Part shown: positions 1-8,888 of the stretch, piece by piece
How the letters are laid out: every line of letters begins with the position of its first letter
Position numbering within the stretch: the first letter of the stretch is position 1
From: Streptomyces eurocidicus
Lineage (GTDB): Bacteria; Actinomycetota; Actinomycetes; Streptomycetales; Streptomycetaceae
Direction: 5' to 3'
Assembly: GCF_002891295.1 (NCBI RefSeq)
Contig: NZ_LGUI01000004.1
Location: forward strand, 496,001 to 560,000
Length of the DNA: 64,000 bases
The notes under the pieces: generated by a model
What the model saw: only the letters and a program-made list of their open reading frames with translations
Told to the model about the DNA's origin: nothing
Databases searched by the model: none
Position numbers and translations under genes: made by a program

Positions 1-3000
1 GCAGTGCCCGGCCATGCCGGTCAGCACGGCCTGCGGGCCTATCTCCAGGAAGACGCTCGCACCGGCGGCACGGGCCGCACGGACGCCGTCGGCAAAACGG
101 ACCGCCTCACGGGCATGACGCACCCAGTACTCGGCCGTACCGAGCTCACCGGAAGCCGCGATCTCACCGGTCACGTTCGAGACCACCGTCAGACGCGGCT
201 CCCGGAACTCCACCGTGGCCGCGACCCGGCGGAACTCCTCCAGCATCGGATCCATCAACACCGAATGGAACGCATGGGAGACCGACAGCCAGGACGTCCG
301 CACCTCACGGGCCGCCAACTCCGACGCGACGGCCTCCAACGGGGCCTTCTCACCCGACAGGACCACCGACACCGGGCCGTTTACCGCCGCGATCGACACC
401 CCGGCAGGCAGATCCGGCAGATCCGCCTCCGCAGCACGAACCGACAACATCGCCCCACCCGACGGCAACGCACCCATCAAACGACCACGCGCCACCACCA
501 ACCGGGCAGCGTCCGACAACGAGAACACACCCGCCACACACGCAGCCGCAATCTCACCCACCGAATGACCCAACACCACATCAGCACGGACACCCCGCGC
601 CTCCACAGCCCTGAACAACGCCACTTCCAACGCGAACAACGCAGGCTGAGTGAACTCCGTACGCTCCAACAGCCCCGCATCCCCGCCGAACATCACATCC
701 CGCACCGAGTGCCCGTCCAGCGGGCCCAGTTCCGCGCAGATCTCGTCCAGCGCCGCCGCGAAGACGGCGTCGGAGACGTAGAGCTCCCGTCCCATGCCGA
801 CGCGCTGTGCGCCCTGGCCCGTGAACAGCGCGGCCACGACGGTCTCCGGGTCGGCCGTGCCCCTGACCACCTGGGGCGTCCGGCTCCCGGCGGCGAGCGC
901 GTCGAGGCCCGCGAGCAGTTCCCCGCGGTCGCGGCCCAGGACGACCGCCCGCTCGCCGAAGGACGAGCGTGTGGCGGCGAGCGAGTGGGCGGCGTCCAGC
1001 GGGTCGGCTCCGGTGCGCTCCAGGTGGTCGCGCAACCGTGCCGCCTGGGCGCGCAGCGCCTGCTCGGAGCGGGCCGAGACCGGCCAGGCCATGACCGCGG
1101 GCGGCTCGAAGTGCTCGTCGTCGGGCGCTTCGGCCGGTGCGGTGGGCGGCTCCTCCAGGATCACGTGGGCGTTGGTGCCGCTGATGCCGAAGGAGGAGAC
1201 TCCCGCCCGGCGCGGGCGGCCGTCGCGTACGGGCCAGGGGCGCTCCTCGGCCAGCAGCTCGACGGCGCCCGACGCCCAGTCGACGTGCGGGCTGGGGCTG
1301 CCGGCGTGGAGCGTGCGCGGCAGTACGCCGTGGCGCATCGCCTGGAGCATCTTGATGACGCCGCCGGCTCCGGCCGCCGCCTGGACGTGCCCGATGTTCG
1401 ACTTCAGCGACCCCAGCCACAGCGGGTCGCCGGCGCGCTCCCGGCCGTACGTGGCCAGCAGCGCGTCCGCCTCGATCGGGTCGCCGAGGGCGGTGCCGGT
1501 GCCGTGCGCCTCGACGGCGTCCACGTCGCCCGGGGTCAGGCCCGCGTCGGCCAGGGCCCGTCTGATCACGTCCTCCTGCGCCGGGCCGCTCGGCGCCGTC
1601 AGGCCGTTGCTGGCGCCGTCCTGGTTCACGGCCGTGCCGCGCACGACCGCCAGCACGCGATGGCCGTTGCGCCGCGCGTCCGAGAGGCGTTCGAGGGCGA
1701 GCACGGCGACGCCTTCGGACCACGCCGTGCCGTCGGCGTCGGCGGAGAAGGGCTTGCACCGGCCGTCGGGGGCCAGGCCCAGCTGGCGGGAGAACTCCAC
1801 GAACATGCCGGGGCCGGACATCACGGCGGCACCGCCGGCCAGCGCCAAGCCGCACTCGCCACGGCGCAGCGCCTGCACCGCGAGGTGCATCGCGACCAGC
1901 GACGACGAGCAGGCGGTGTCCACGGTCACGGCCGGGCCGCGCGTCCCGAGGACGTAGGCGATCCGTCCCGAGGCCACGCTCGGCGTGGTGCCGGTGAGCA
2001 GGTAGCCCGCGTACTCGTCGGCCCCTTCGTGCAGCCTCGGGCCGTATTCGGGCGCGACGGCGCCGATGAAGACGCCGGTGTCACCGCCGCGCAGCGACGC
2101 CGGGACGACCCCCGCGTCCTCCAGGGCCTCCCAGGAGGTCTCCAGGAGCAGCCGCTGCTGGGGGTCCATCGCGGTGGCCTCGCGCGGGCTGATCCCGAAG
2201 AAGTCCGGGTCGAACCCGGCGGCCCCGTGGAGGAATCCGCCCTGGCGCACATAGGTCCTGCCCGGCGCGCCGGGTTCGGCGTCGTAGAGCGCGTCGAGAT
2301 CCCAGCCCCGGTCGGCGGGGAAAGCTGAGATCGCGTCGGTGCCCGTGGACACCAGCTCCCACAGGCCGGCGGGCGAGTCGACGCCTCCGGGGAGGCGGCA
2401 GCCCGCGCCGATGATGACGACCGGGTCGTCGTCCTCCTCTGTGCCGCGCGGCACGGCCCGTGCGACGGCGGTGGCGCCGGGCGTGGCGGCCGGGACGCCG
2501 AGCTGGGCGCCGGCCAGGTGGTCGGCCACGGCGCGTGGGGTGGGCAGGTTGTAGACGAGTCCGGGGGCGAGGGGCACGCCGGTGGCGGCGCTCAGCAGGT
2601 CGCGGAGTTCGACCGCCGTCACCGAGTCCATCCCCTGCGCGGTGAAGGGGCGGTCGAGGGCGATCCCGGCGGGATCGTCGTGGCCCAGGACGGTCGCGGC
2701 GGTCTCCCGGACGAGCCGGAGCAGCCTGCCGCGCGACATCGGCTCCGCCGTCCGGCGCGGGCCGGGGGCCATGGCCTCCCGGACGGCTTCCGCGCGGTCG
2801 GGGGCCTGCGCCACGGCGGGGGCGGGCTGCCGGGGGTCGAGCCCGCGCGCCCAGTGGGTACGGCGCTGGAAGGCGTACGTGGGCAGGGGCACCCGGCGGG
2901 CGCCGGACCCCTCGTACGCCGCCGCGACGGCGAGGCGGGGGGCCCGGGTATGGACTGCGGCCAGCGCCGACGAGAACGCTTCGGCTTCGGGCCTGTCACG

Positions 3001-5493
3001 CCGGAGGGCCGGTACGAGGAGGGGTACGGGGTCGTCGCCGAGGCAGTGCCCGGCCATGCCGGACAGGACGGCCTGCGGGCCTATCTCCAGGAAGACGTCC
3101 GCGCCGGCGGTACGGGCCGCACGGACGCCATCGGCGAAACGGACCGCCTCACGGGCATGACGCACCCAGTACTCGGCCGTACCGAGCTCACCGGAAGCCG
3201 CGATCTCACCGGTCACGTTCGAGACCACCGTCAGACGCGGCTCGTGGAACTCCACAGTCGCGGCGACCTGACGGAACTCCTCCAGCATCGGATCCATCAA
3301 CGCCGAATGGAACGCGTGAGAGACCGACAGCCACGTGCACTTCACCTCACGGGCCGCCAGCTCCGACGCCAAGCCCTCCAACGGGGCCTTCTCACCGGAG
3401 AGGACCACCGAGGCAGGACCGTTCACGGCCGCGATCGACACACCCACCGGCAGATCCGGCAGATCCGCCTCCGCAGCACGAACCGACAACATCGCCCCGC
3501 CGGACGGCAGCACACCCATCAAACGACCACGCGCCACCACCAACCGCGCCGCATCCGACAACGAGAACACACCCGCCACACAGGCAGCCGCAATCTCACC
3601 CACCGAATGACCCAACACCACATCAGCACGGACACCCCGCGCCTCCACAGCCCTGAACAACGCCACTTCCAACGCGAACAACGCAGGCTGAGTGAACTCC
3701 GTACGCTCCAACAGCCCCGCATCCCCGCCGAACATCACATCCCGCAGCGCACGCCCACCCACCGGACCCAGCTCGGCACACACCTCGTCCAAAGCCGCCG
3801 CGAACACCCCGTCCGAGGCGTACAACTCCCGACCCATACCCGCGCGCTGCGCCCCCTGACCCGTGAACAGCATCGCCACCCGGGCGCCCGGGTGGGCTTC
3901 CCCGGTCCGTACGCCCGTCGGCGTGCCGCCGTGGGCGAGGTGGTCGAGCAGGGTGGTCAGTTCCTCGCGGTCGTCGCAGTACAGGGCGGCGCGGTGGTCG
4001 AAGAGGGTGCGCGTGGTGGCGAGGGAGTAGGCGACGTCGAGGGGTTCGGCTCCGGTGCGCTCCAGGTGGTCGCGCAACCGTGCCGCCTGGGCCCGTAGCG
4101 CGGGCTCGGTGCGGCCCGACAGCACCAGCGGCACCGTCACGGGCGCCGGCTCCCGCCCCTCCCCCTCGGCTCCGGACCCCGTGTCCGGCGCCGCCTCCAG
4201 CACCACATGGCAGTTGGTGCCGCCCATGCCGAACGAGCTGACGCCCGCCAGCAGGGGTGCGCCGGCCGTCCGGGGGCGGAGTTCCGCGCGGGTCGTCTGG
4301 ACCTTGAGCCGGAGCCGGTCCAGCGGGATGGCCGGGTTGGGGGTGGTGAAGTTCAGGGAGGGCGGGAGGATTCCTTCCCGCAGGCACAGTGCCGCCTTCA
4401 CCAGGCCCGCGATGCCCGCCGCGCCCTCCAGGTGGCCGATGTTGGTCTTCACCGAGCCGACCGGCAGCGGGTCGTCGGCGGGCCGCTCCCGGCCGTACAC
4501 CGCGCCGAGGGCGTGCGCCTCGACGGGGTCGCCCACCGGGGTGCCCGTGCCGTGCAGTTCGACGAACCGTACGTCGGCGGGGCTGATCCCGGCCTGGGCG
4601 CAGGCCGCCCTGATGACCGCCTCCTGGCCCGCGCGGTCGGGGGCGGTGAGGCCGGGGCCGCCGCCGTCGTTGCCGAGGGCGGCGCCGCGGACGACGCAGT
4701 GCACGCGGTCGCCGTCGGCCAGGGCGTCGGCGAGGGGCTTGAGGACGACCGCGGCACCGCCCTCGCCGCGTACGTAGCCGTTGGCGCGGGCGTCGAAGGT
4801 GTGGCAGCGGCCGTCGGGCGAGAGGGCGCCGAGGCGTTCCATGGCGGCGGAGCCGTCGTCGGCGAGGATCAGGCTGACGCCGCCGACGACGGCCAGGCGC
4901 GAGGTGCCGTTGCGCAGGCTCTCCACGGCGAGGGCCACCGCGGCCAGGGAGGAAGACTGCGCGGTGTCGACGACGAGGCTGGGCCCGCGGGTGCCGAGGA
5001 AGTAGGACAGGCGGTTGGCGAGCATGGCGCGCTGGAGGCCGGTGGCCGTGTGCGCGCCGACGGGGGCGCCGGTGCGGTGCAGCAGGGTGGCGTAGTCGTC
5101 GCTCATGGCGCCGACGAACACGCCCACCGGTTCGCCGCGCAGGGATCCGGGGACGATCCCGGCGTCCTCCAGTGCCTCCCAGCCGAGTTCGAGCATCAGG
5201 CGCTGCTGGGGGTCGGTGTCCGCGGCCTCGCGCGGTGACATGCCGAAGAAGGCGGCGTCGAACTCCGCGGCCCCGTCGACCGTGCCGCGCCGGCGGCCGT
5301 CGGCGGCCCTGCCGACGGCCTCCGTGCCGGTGCTCAGCAGCTCCCAGAAGGCTTCGGGGCCGGGGGCGCCGGGGAGGCGGCAGGACATGCCGACGACGGC
5401 GACGGCTCCCGCCGGGGCGGGCACAAAGGAATCGGCTCGGCCGTCGTTCCGGTCGCCGCTTTTCGAAATCGCGAGATCTTCAGACACCAGCAT
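1..5493 (-). CDS. Modular type I PKS, N-terminal part: loading module KSQ-AT-ACP then KS-AT (runs off left edge)
   Basis: This starts a polyketide chain. Domains, in residues from the ATG at 5493: KS-like about 22-440, AT about 540-835, ACP with Ser about 957 (GMDSV), extender KS about 1020-1440, AT from about 1550 to the edge (residue 1831). The first KS has Gln instead of Cys at residue 179 (DTAQSSSL), the signature of a KSQ decarboxylase, while HGTGT and the NIGH histidine are kept. The second KS has DTACSSSL with Cys near 1195. Both ATs have GHSVGE (Ser 630 and 1644) and HAFH, which indicates malonyl-CoA, so the starter is inferred to be acetyl made by malonyl decarboxylation. A GTG at 5487 with GGGGA six bases upstream is an equally good start. 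The rest of module 1 and the stop lie outside the window. Confidence 0.95.
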   Translation of the reverse strand, partial: MLVSEDLAISKSGDRNDGRADSFVPAPAGAVAVVGMSCRLPGAPGPEAFWELLSTGTEAVGRAADGRRRGTVDGAAEFDAAFFGMSPREAADTDPQQRLMLELGWEALEDAGIVPGSLRGEPVGVFVGAMSDDYATLLHRTGAPVGAHTATGLQRAMLANRLSYFLGTRGPSLVVDTAQSSSLAAVALAVESLRNGTSRLAVVGGVSLILADDGSAAMERLGALSPDGRCHTFDARANGYVRGEGGAAVVLKPLADALADGDRVHCVVRGAALGNDGGGPGLTAPDRAGQEAVIRAACAQAGISPADVRFVELHGTGTPVGDPVEAHALGAVYGRERPADDPLPVGSVKTNIGHLEGAAGIAGLVKAALCLREGILPPSLNFTTPNPAIPLDRLRLKVQTTRAELRPRTAGAPLLAGVSSFGMGGTNCHVVLEAAPDTGSGAEGEGREPAPVTVPLVLSGRTEPALRAQAARLRDHLERTGAEPLDVAYSLATTRTLFDHRAALYCDDREELTTLLDHLAHGGTPTGVRTGEAHPGARVAMLFTGQGAQRAGMGRELYASDGVFAAALDEVCAELGPVGGRALRDVMFGGDAGLLERTEFTQPALFALEVALFRAVEARGVRADVVLGHSVGEIAAACVAGVFSLSDAARLVVARGRLMGVLPSGGAMLSVRAAEADLPDLPVGVSIAAVNGPASVVLSGEKAPLEGLASELAAREVKCTWLSVSHAFHSALMDPMLEEFRQVAATVEFHEPRLTVVSNVTGEIAASGELGTAEYWVRHAREAVRFADGVRAARTAGADVFLEIGPQAVLSGMAGHCLGDDPVPLLVPALRRDRPEAEAFSSALAAVHTRAPRLAVAAAYEGSGARRVPLPTYAFQRRTHWARGLDPRQPAPAVAQAPDRAEAVREAMAPGPRRTAEPMSRGRLLRLVRETAATVLGHDDPAGIALDRPFTAQGMDSVTAVELRDLLSAATGVPLAPGLVYNLPTPRAVADHLAGAQLGVPAATPGATAVARAVPRGTEEDDDPVVIIGAGCRLPGGVDSPAGLWELVSTGTDAISAFPADRGWDLDALYDAEPGAPGRTYVRQGGFLHGAAGFDPDFFGISPREATAMDPQQRLLLETSWEALEDAGVVPASLRGGDTGVFIGAVAPEYGPRLHEGADEYAGYLLTGTTPSVASGRIAYVLGTRGPAVTVDTACSSSLVAMHLAVQALRRGECGLALAGGAAVMSGPGMFVEFSRQLGLAPDGRCKPFSADADGTAWSEGVAVLALERLSDARRNGHRVLAVVRGTAVNQDGASNGLTAPSGPAQEDVIRRALADAGLTPGDVDAVEAHGTGTALGDPIEADALLATYGRERAGDPLWLGSLKSNIGHVQAAAGAGGVIKMLQAMRHGVLPRTLHAGSPSPHVDWASGAVELLAEERPWPVRDGRPRRAGVSSFGISGTNAHVILEEPPTAPAEAPDDEHFEPPAVMAWPVSARSEQALRAQAARLRDHLERTGADPLDAAHSLAATRSSFGERAVVLGRDRGELLAGLDALAAGSRTPQVVRGTADPETVVAALFTGQGAQRVGMGRELYVSDAVFAAALDEICAELGPLDGHSVRDVMFGGDAGLLERTEFTQPALFALEVALFRAVEARGVRADVVLGHSVGEIAAACVAGVFSLSDAARLVVARGRLMGALPSGGAMLSVRAAEADLPDLPAGVSIAAVNGPVSVVLSGEKAPLEAVASELAAREVRTSWLSVSHAFHSVLMDPMLEEFRRVAATVEFREPRLTVVSNVTGEIAASGELGTAEYWVRHAREAVRFADGVRAARAAGASVFLEIGPQAVLTGMAGHC
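2..705 (-). repeat. AT-domain DNA repeat, copy in extender module 1
   Basis: This block is nearly identical in DNA to 3044-3747 (offset 3042); both encode the core of an acyltransferase domain of the same PKS, from before GHSVGE to past HAFH. Identity falls abruptly near 705, outside the catalytic core. This pattern suggests recent duplication or gene conversion. The copy continues to the window edge. Confidence 0.85.
3044..3747 (-). repeat. AT-domain DNA repeat, copy in loading module
   Basis: Partner of 2-705. It encodes the core of the loading-module AT. The differences are scattered single bases, and the flanking KS-AT linker sequence is clearly diverged. Confidence 0.85.
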
Positions 5494-5651
5494 TCCCCAT
5501 GTGCTCGCCGTGCCATGTCATGTGAATTCCTGATTCCCCAAGATCGTACAGCGGGGCAGCACTCGGCCGACGGAACGGTCAACAACCGAGAAGTAATTGT
5601 GTCAGGTCAGGAATACGTGAATTGTTTTCCGGAATTCGCCGGGGAATTGTG
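5494..5651. promoter_or_regulatory. Upstream region of the loading PKS with two TGTGTCA boxes
   Basis: TGTGTCA occurs on the plus strand at 5599-5605 and 5648-5654, each preceded by AAT and followed by GGTC. The second box is followed after 7 bases by CTTGCC, as at other promoters in the left part, and it overlaps the stop codon of the SDR gene. The boxes point away from the PKS, so they may work as orientation-independent operator sites. I see no convincing -10 for the PKS. Confidence 0.5.
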
Positions 5652-6710
5652 TCAGGTCCGGCTTGCCGGTGCGGCCGGCCGCTGCCGGGCGTCCCAGGCG
5701 GTGAGGAGTTCGCGTTCCCGGTCGGCGGCGAGGCCGCTCCGGTGGCCGTGGGTGTTGACCAGGGGCAGTTCGGGGAGGGGGCGGTCGCGCAGTACGGCCC
5801 AGGTGTCGCGCACCGTCTCGGCGGCCGGGCGGCAGACGAGGCCGGCGGCCTCGGCGCGGGTGGCCGGGGTGGCCCACATGCACACGTGTTCCGGCGCGTC
5901 GGGGATCCACATCGGCAGGTCGGTCCAGGGCGTCACGCCGTGGCCGAGGAGGAAGGCGTCGTCGACCCAGGCCAGTTCGGGTTCGGTCCCGGTGGCCGCG
6001 GCGCACGCGGCGAGCCATTCGCCGTAGGTGGTGTGGCCCTCGGGGGAGGCGACCACGAAGGGGCCTGTGCGGTGCTCGTCGAGGCAGCGCAGGCCGAACG
6101 CGGCGATGTCCCGGGCGTCGATGACGCGCATGGCGAGGTCCGGGTTGCCGGGGGCGAGGACGCGGCGCCGCGCGCCCTCGGCGGTCCGCAGCCGCCACAG
6201 CCAGGCGTCCAGCTGGCCGACGTTGTCGTACGGGCCGGTGATCACCCCGGCCCGGAAGAGCAGGGTGCGGCCGTCGAAGTGGCGGGTGACGGCCCGCTCG
6301 CAGCCGGCCTTGAGGACGCCGTAGTCGCCGTCGTCGGGGCCGGCGTCCGGGGCGCAGTCGTGGGCGGGGGACGCGTCGTCGACCGACGGGTCGACACCCC
6401 AGCCGCGGAGGGCCGCGAGGCTGGACACGTAGAGGTAGGCGTCGGCGTGGCCGGACAGGAGGCGGGCTCCCTCGCCGACGACGCGGGGCACGTAGCCGCA
6501 GGTGTCCACCACCGCGTCCCAGTGCCGGCCGGCGACGAGCCGCTCCAGGTCGGCCGGCACCTCGCGGTCGCCGCGGACCGCCTCGACGCCGGGGAGGTCG
6601 GCGGCGCTGATCCCCCTGTTGAAGGTGGTGACCGCATGGCCGCGGGCCAGGGCCTCGGTGACGAAGGCACGCCCCACGAACTGTGAGCCGCCGATGACAA
6701 GGATCTTCAC
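5652..6710 (-). CDS. NAD(P)-dependent epimerase/reductase-like SDR protein
   Basis: A 352-residue atypical/extended SDR. It opens with a Rossmann fold, VIGGSQFVGRAF, followed by TFNRG, and has YGVLKAGCE as the likely catalytic YxxxK. The GTG at 6710 is chosen as start because AGGAGG lies 10 bases upstream and the fold begins at once; the longer reading frame has a Pro/Arg-rich, non-domain extension. Family members reduce, epimerise or dehydrate nucleotide sugars or small carbonyls. Here it could be a sugar ketoreductase or a polyketide tailoring enzyme, and the sequence does not decide. It points the same way as the PKS, ends 158 bases before the PKS start, and may be co-transcribed with it. 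Confidence 0.85.
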   Translation of the reverse strand: MKILVIGGSQFVGRAFVTEALARGHAVTTFNRGISAADLPGVEAVRGDREVPADLERLVAGRHWDAVVDTCGYVPRVVGEGARLLSGHADAYLYVSSLAALRGWGVDPSVDDASPAHDCAPDAGPDDGDYGVLKAGCERAVTRHFDGRTLLFRAGVITGPYDNVGQLDAWLWRLRTAEGARRRVLAPGNPDLAMRVIDARDIAAFGLRCLDEHRTGPFVVASPEGHTTYGEWLAACAAATGTEPELAWVDDAFLLGHGVTPWTDLPMWIPDAPEHVCMWATPATRAEAAGLVCRPAAETVRDTWAVLRDRPLPELPLVNTHGHRSGLAADRERELLTAWDARQRPAAPASRT

Positions 6711-7131
6711 GGGTGTACGTCCTCCTGCTGGTCCGGAGAGGCCATGGCCGGGTGGGGCCCGGCACGGGAAGGGGCGGACGGCTTCGCCGGCCGGCACCCC
6801 TCGCGCGCTGCGCGCGGTGCCCTCGGTCTCCCCCGGTTCTCGCCGGGAAGTGCCGGGCCGGACCGGGGATCCGGCCCGCCCGGGAAATGAGGACCGGGGT
6901 CCGGAGCGCCCGTGCGGGGCTCGGCGCACGCGTCGCCACCACGGCCCGAACAGCGAATTGAACAGGACCGGGAATCCCTGGACAACAATTCACCCGGCAT
7001 TGTGTCAAGTTCTCGCGGATCGGGGATTTCGCGCCGCGGGCAATGGTGTGTCAGGTCCACCTTGTCGGCGATCTTGGCGATTCGTAGGGTCGGCCGGCGT
7101 CGTACCACTACTTTCCCAAGGAGAATGGCCG
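6711..7131. promoter_or_regulatory. Divergent promoter region between the SDR and P450 operons
   Basis: A 421-base gene-free region. Its right third is less GC-rich and holds two plus-strand TGTGTCA boxes at 7001-7007 and 7047-7053. The proximal box is followed after 7 bases by a promoter: -35 TTGTCG at 7062-7067, 17-base spacer, -10 TAGGGT at 7085-7090, about 41 bases before the P450 start. A short inverted repeat, ACAAT-N9-ATTGT, overlaps the distal box (6985-7003). The SDR start has its RBS at the left end. Nothing coding is evident. Confidence 0.6.
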
Positions 7132-8340
7132 ATGACCGAGGCCGTGACAGAGCCGTTGGAGCTCAGCAAGGAGGCCGATGCCGGGGAGCTGCTGGCCTGG
7201 TTCGCCTTCAACCGGGCCCACCACCCGGTCTTCTGGGACGAGGGCCGGCAGGCGTGGCAGGTCTTCCGCTACGACGACTACCTGACCGTCTCGACCCATC
7301 CGGAGTTCTTCTCCTCGGACTTCAACCAGGTCATGCCGACCCCGCCCGAGCTGGAGATGATCATCGGGCCGGGCACCATCGGCGCCCTCGACCCGCCGGC
7401 CCACGGGCCCATGCGCAAGCTGGTCAGCCAGGCGTTCACGCCCAAGCGGATGGCCGCGCTGGAGCCGCGGATCCGGGAGATCAACCAGGAGCTGCTGGAC
7501 CAGGTGCGGGGCCAGGAGACGATCGACGTCGTCGGCGACCTCTCGTACGCCCTGCCGGTCATCGTCATCGCCGAGCTGCTGGGCATCCCGACGTCCGACC
7601 GCGACGTGTTCCGGGAGTGGGTCGACACGCTGCTGACCAACGAGGGCCTGGAGTACCCGAACCTGCCCGACAACTTCAGCGAGACGATCGGGCCGGCCCT
7701 CCAGGAGATGACCGACTACCTCCTGGAGCAGATCCGCGGCAAGCGCGAGAACCCGGCCGACGACCTGATCACCGGTCTGGTCCAGGCCGAGCAGGACGGC
7801 GTCCGGCTCACCGATGTGGAGATCGTCAACATCGTCGCGCTGCTGCTGACCGCCGGGCACGTGTCGTCCAGCACCCTGCTCAGCAACCTCTTCCTGGTGC
7901 TGGAGGAGAACCCGGGCGCCCTCGCCGACCTGCGCGCCGACCGGGAGCTGGCGGCGGGCGCGATCGAGGAGACGCTGCGCTACCGCAGCCCGTTCAACAA
8001 CATCTTCCGTTTCCTCAAGGAGGACACGGACATCCTCGGCCCGGTCATGAAGAAGGGCGAGATGGTCATCGCGTGGAGCCAGTCGGCCAACCGCGACCCC
8101 GCGCAGTTCCCCGACCCGGACACCTTCGACATCCGTCGTACGGGCACCCGGCACATGGCCTTCGGGCACGGCATCCACCACTGCCTGGGCGCCTTCCTGG
8201 CCCGGCTGGAGGGCAAGGTGCTGCTGGAGCTGCTGCTGGACCAGATCAGCTCGTTCCGGATCGACCACGACAAGACCCTCTACTACGAGGCCGACCAGCT
8301 CACGGCCAAGTACCTGCCCGTCCACATCGAGTGGAGCTGA
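7132..8340 (+). CDS. Cytochrome P450
   Basis: A 402-residue bacterial P450 with the heme-binding loop FGHGIHHCLG (Cys present), the ExxR motif in EETLRYR, and an I-helix region LLLTAGHVSSST. The usual acid-alcohol pair of the I-helix is replaced by HVSSS, which is seen in some actinomycete macrolide hydroxylases. The ATG at 7132 has AAGGAG seven bases upstream. It is the first gene of a sugar operon whose next genes make an amino sugar. In several macrolide clusters this position holds a heme-less P450-like helper of a glycosyltransferase (EryCII/DesVIII), but the intact Cys here argues for a real oxidase. Likely role: hydroxylation or epoxidation of the polyketide; substrate unknown. Confidence 0.95.
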   Translation: MTEAVTEPLELSKEADAGELLAWFAFNRAHHPVFWDEGRQAWQVFRYDDYLTVSTHPEFFSSDFNQVMPTPPELEMIIGPGTIGALDPPAHGPMRKLVSQAFTPKRMAALEPRIREINQELLDQVRGQETIDVVGDLSYALPVIVIAELLGIPTSDRDVFREWVDTLLTNEGLEYPNLPDNFSETIGPALQEMTDYLLEQIRGKRENPADDLITGLVQAEQDGVRLTDVEIVNIVALLLTAGHVSSSTLLSNLFLVLEENPGALADLRADRELAAGAIEETLRYRSPFNNIFRFLKEDTDILGPVMKKGEMVIAWSQSANRDPAQFPDPDTFDIRRTGTRHMAFGHGIHHCLGAFLARLEGKVLLELLLDQISSFRIDHDKTLYYEADQLTAKYLPVHIEWS

Positions 8341-8888
8341 CCGGACCGCCGGCCCCGGGTGCCGCGGTCCGCGCCGGCCGCGGAGCCGCGCCCCGTCCCG
8401 AGAGGAGCGCCGCCATCGCCGAGAACACCGCCGGACAGCCGGCCGAGGCCCCGGCCGGGGACGGCCCGGTCGGCCGGGTCAAGCCGTGCCGGCTGATCAG
8501 GCTCGAACAGCACATCGACCCCCGCGGCAGCCTCTCCGTGGTCGAGTCGGGCATGACCGTGGACTTCGCCATCGAGCGGGTCTACTACATGCACGGCCAG
8601 GCCGCGTCCTCGCCACCGCGCGGGCTGCACGGGCACCGCACCCTGGAACAGCTCGTCATCGCCGTCCACGGCGGCTTCTCGATCACCCTGGACGACGGGT
8701 TCCGGCGGGCCACGTACCGGCTGGACGAGCCGGGGGCCGGGCTCTACATCGGGCCGATGGTGTGGCGGGTGCTGAAGGACTTCGCACCCGACTCCGTCGC
8801 CCTGGTGCTCGCCTCCCGGCACTACGAGGAGTCCGACTACTACCGGGACTACGACACATTCCTGCGCGACGCACGGAGCCTGACGTGA
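8331..8888 (+). CDS. dTDP-4-keto-6-deoxyglucose 3,4-ketoisomerase (Tyl1a/FdtA type)
   Basis: A small cupin of the WxcM/FdtA/Tyl1a family, which moves the keto group from C4 to C3 before transamination. Family marks: PCRLI, DPRGSLSVVE, VYYMHG, GHRTLEQLVIA and a GPMVW segment. The only conventional start that keeps the whole domain is the GTG at 8331, which overlaps the P450 stop and lacks an RBS. A perfect AGAGGAG lies seven bases before an ATC at 8415, which would give a more typical length (157 codons). It shares GTGA with the next gene. With the aminotransferase it should make a 3-amino-3,6-dideoxyhexose, as in mycaminose biosynthesis. No N-methyltransferase is in the window. Confidence 0.88.
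   Translation: MELTGPPAPGAAVRAGRGAAPRPERSAAIAENTAGQPAEAPAGDGPVGRVKPCRLIRLEQHIDPRGSLSVVESGMTVDFAIERVYYMHGQAASSPPRGLHGHRTLEQLVIAVHGGFSITLDDGFRRATYRLDEPGAGLYIGPMVWRVLKDFAPDSVALVLASRHYEESDYYRDYDTFLRDARSLT

Noticed and set aside
581..1855. Minus-strand frame of 424 residues inside the loading PKS
   Set aside because: It is out of frame with the KS-AT reading (DTACSSSL, GHSVGE), which continues unbroken to the window edge.
7132..8340. P450 as an inactive EryCII/DesVIII-type glycosyltransferase helper
   Set aside because: The heme-ligand Cys (HHCLG) and ExxR are present, so it should bind heme.
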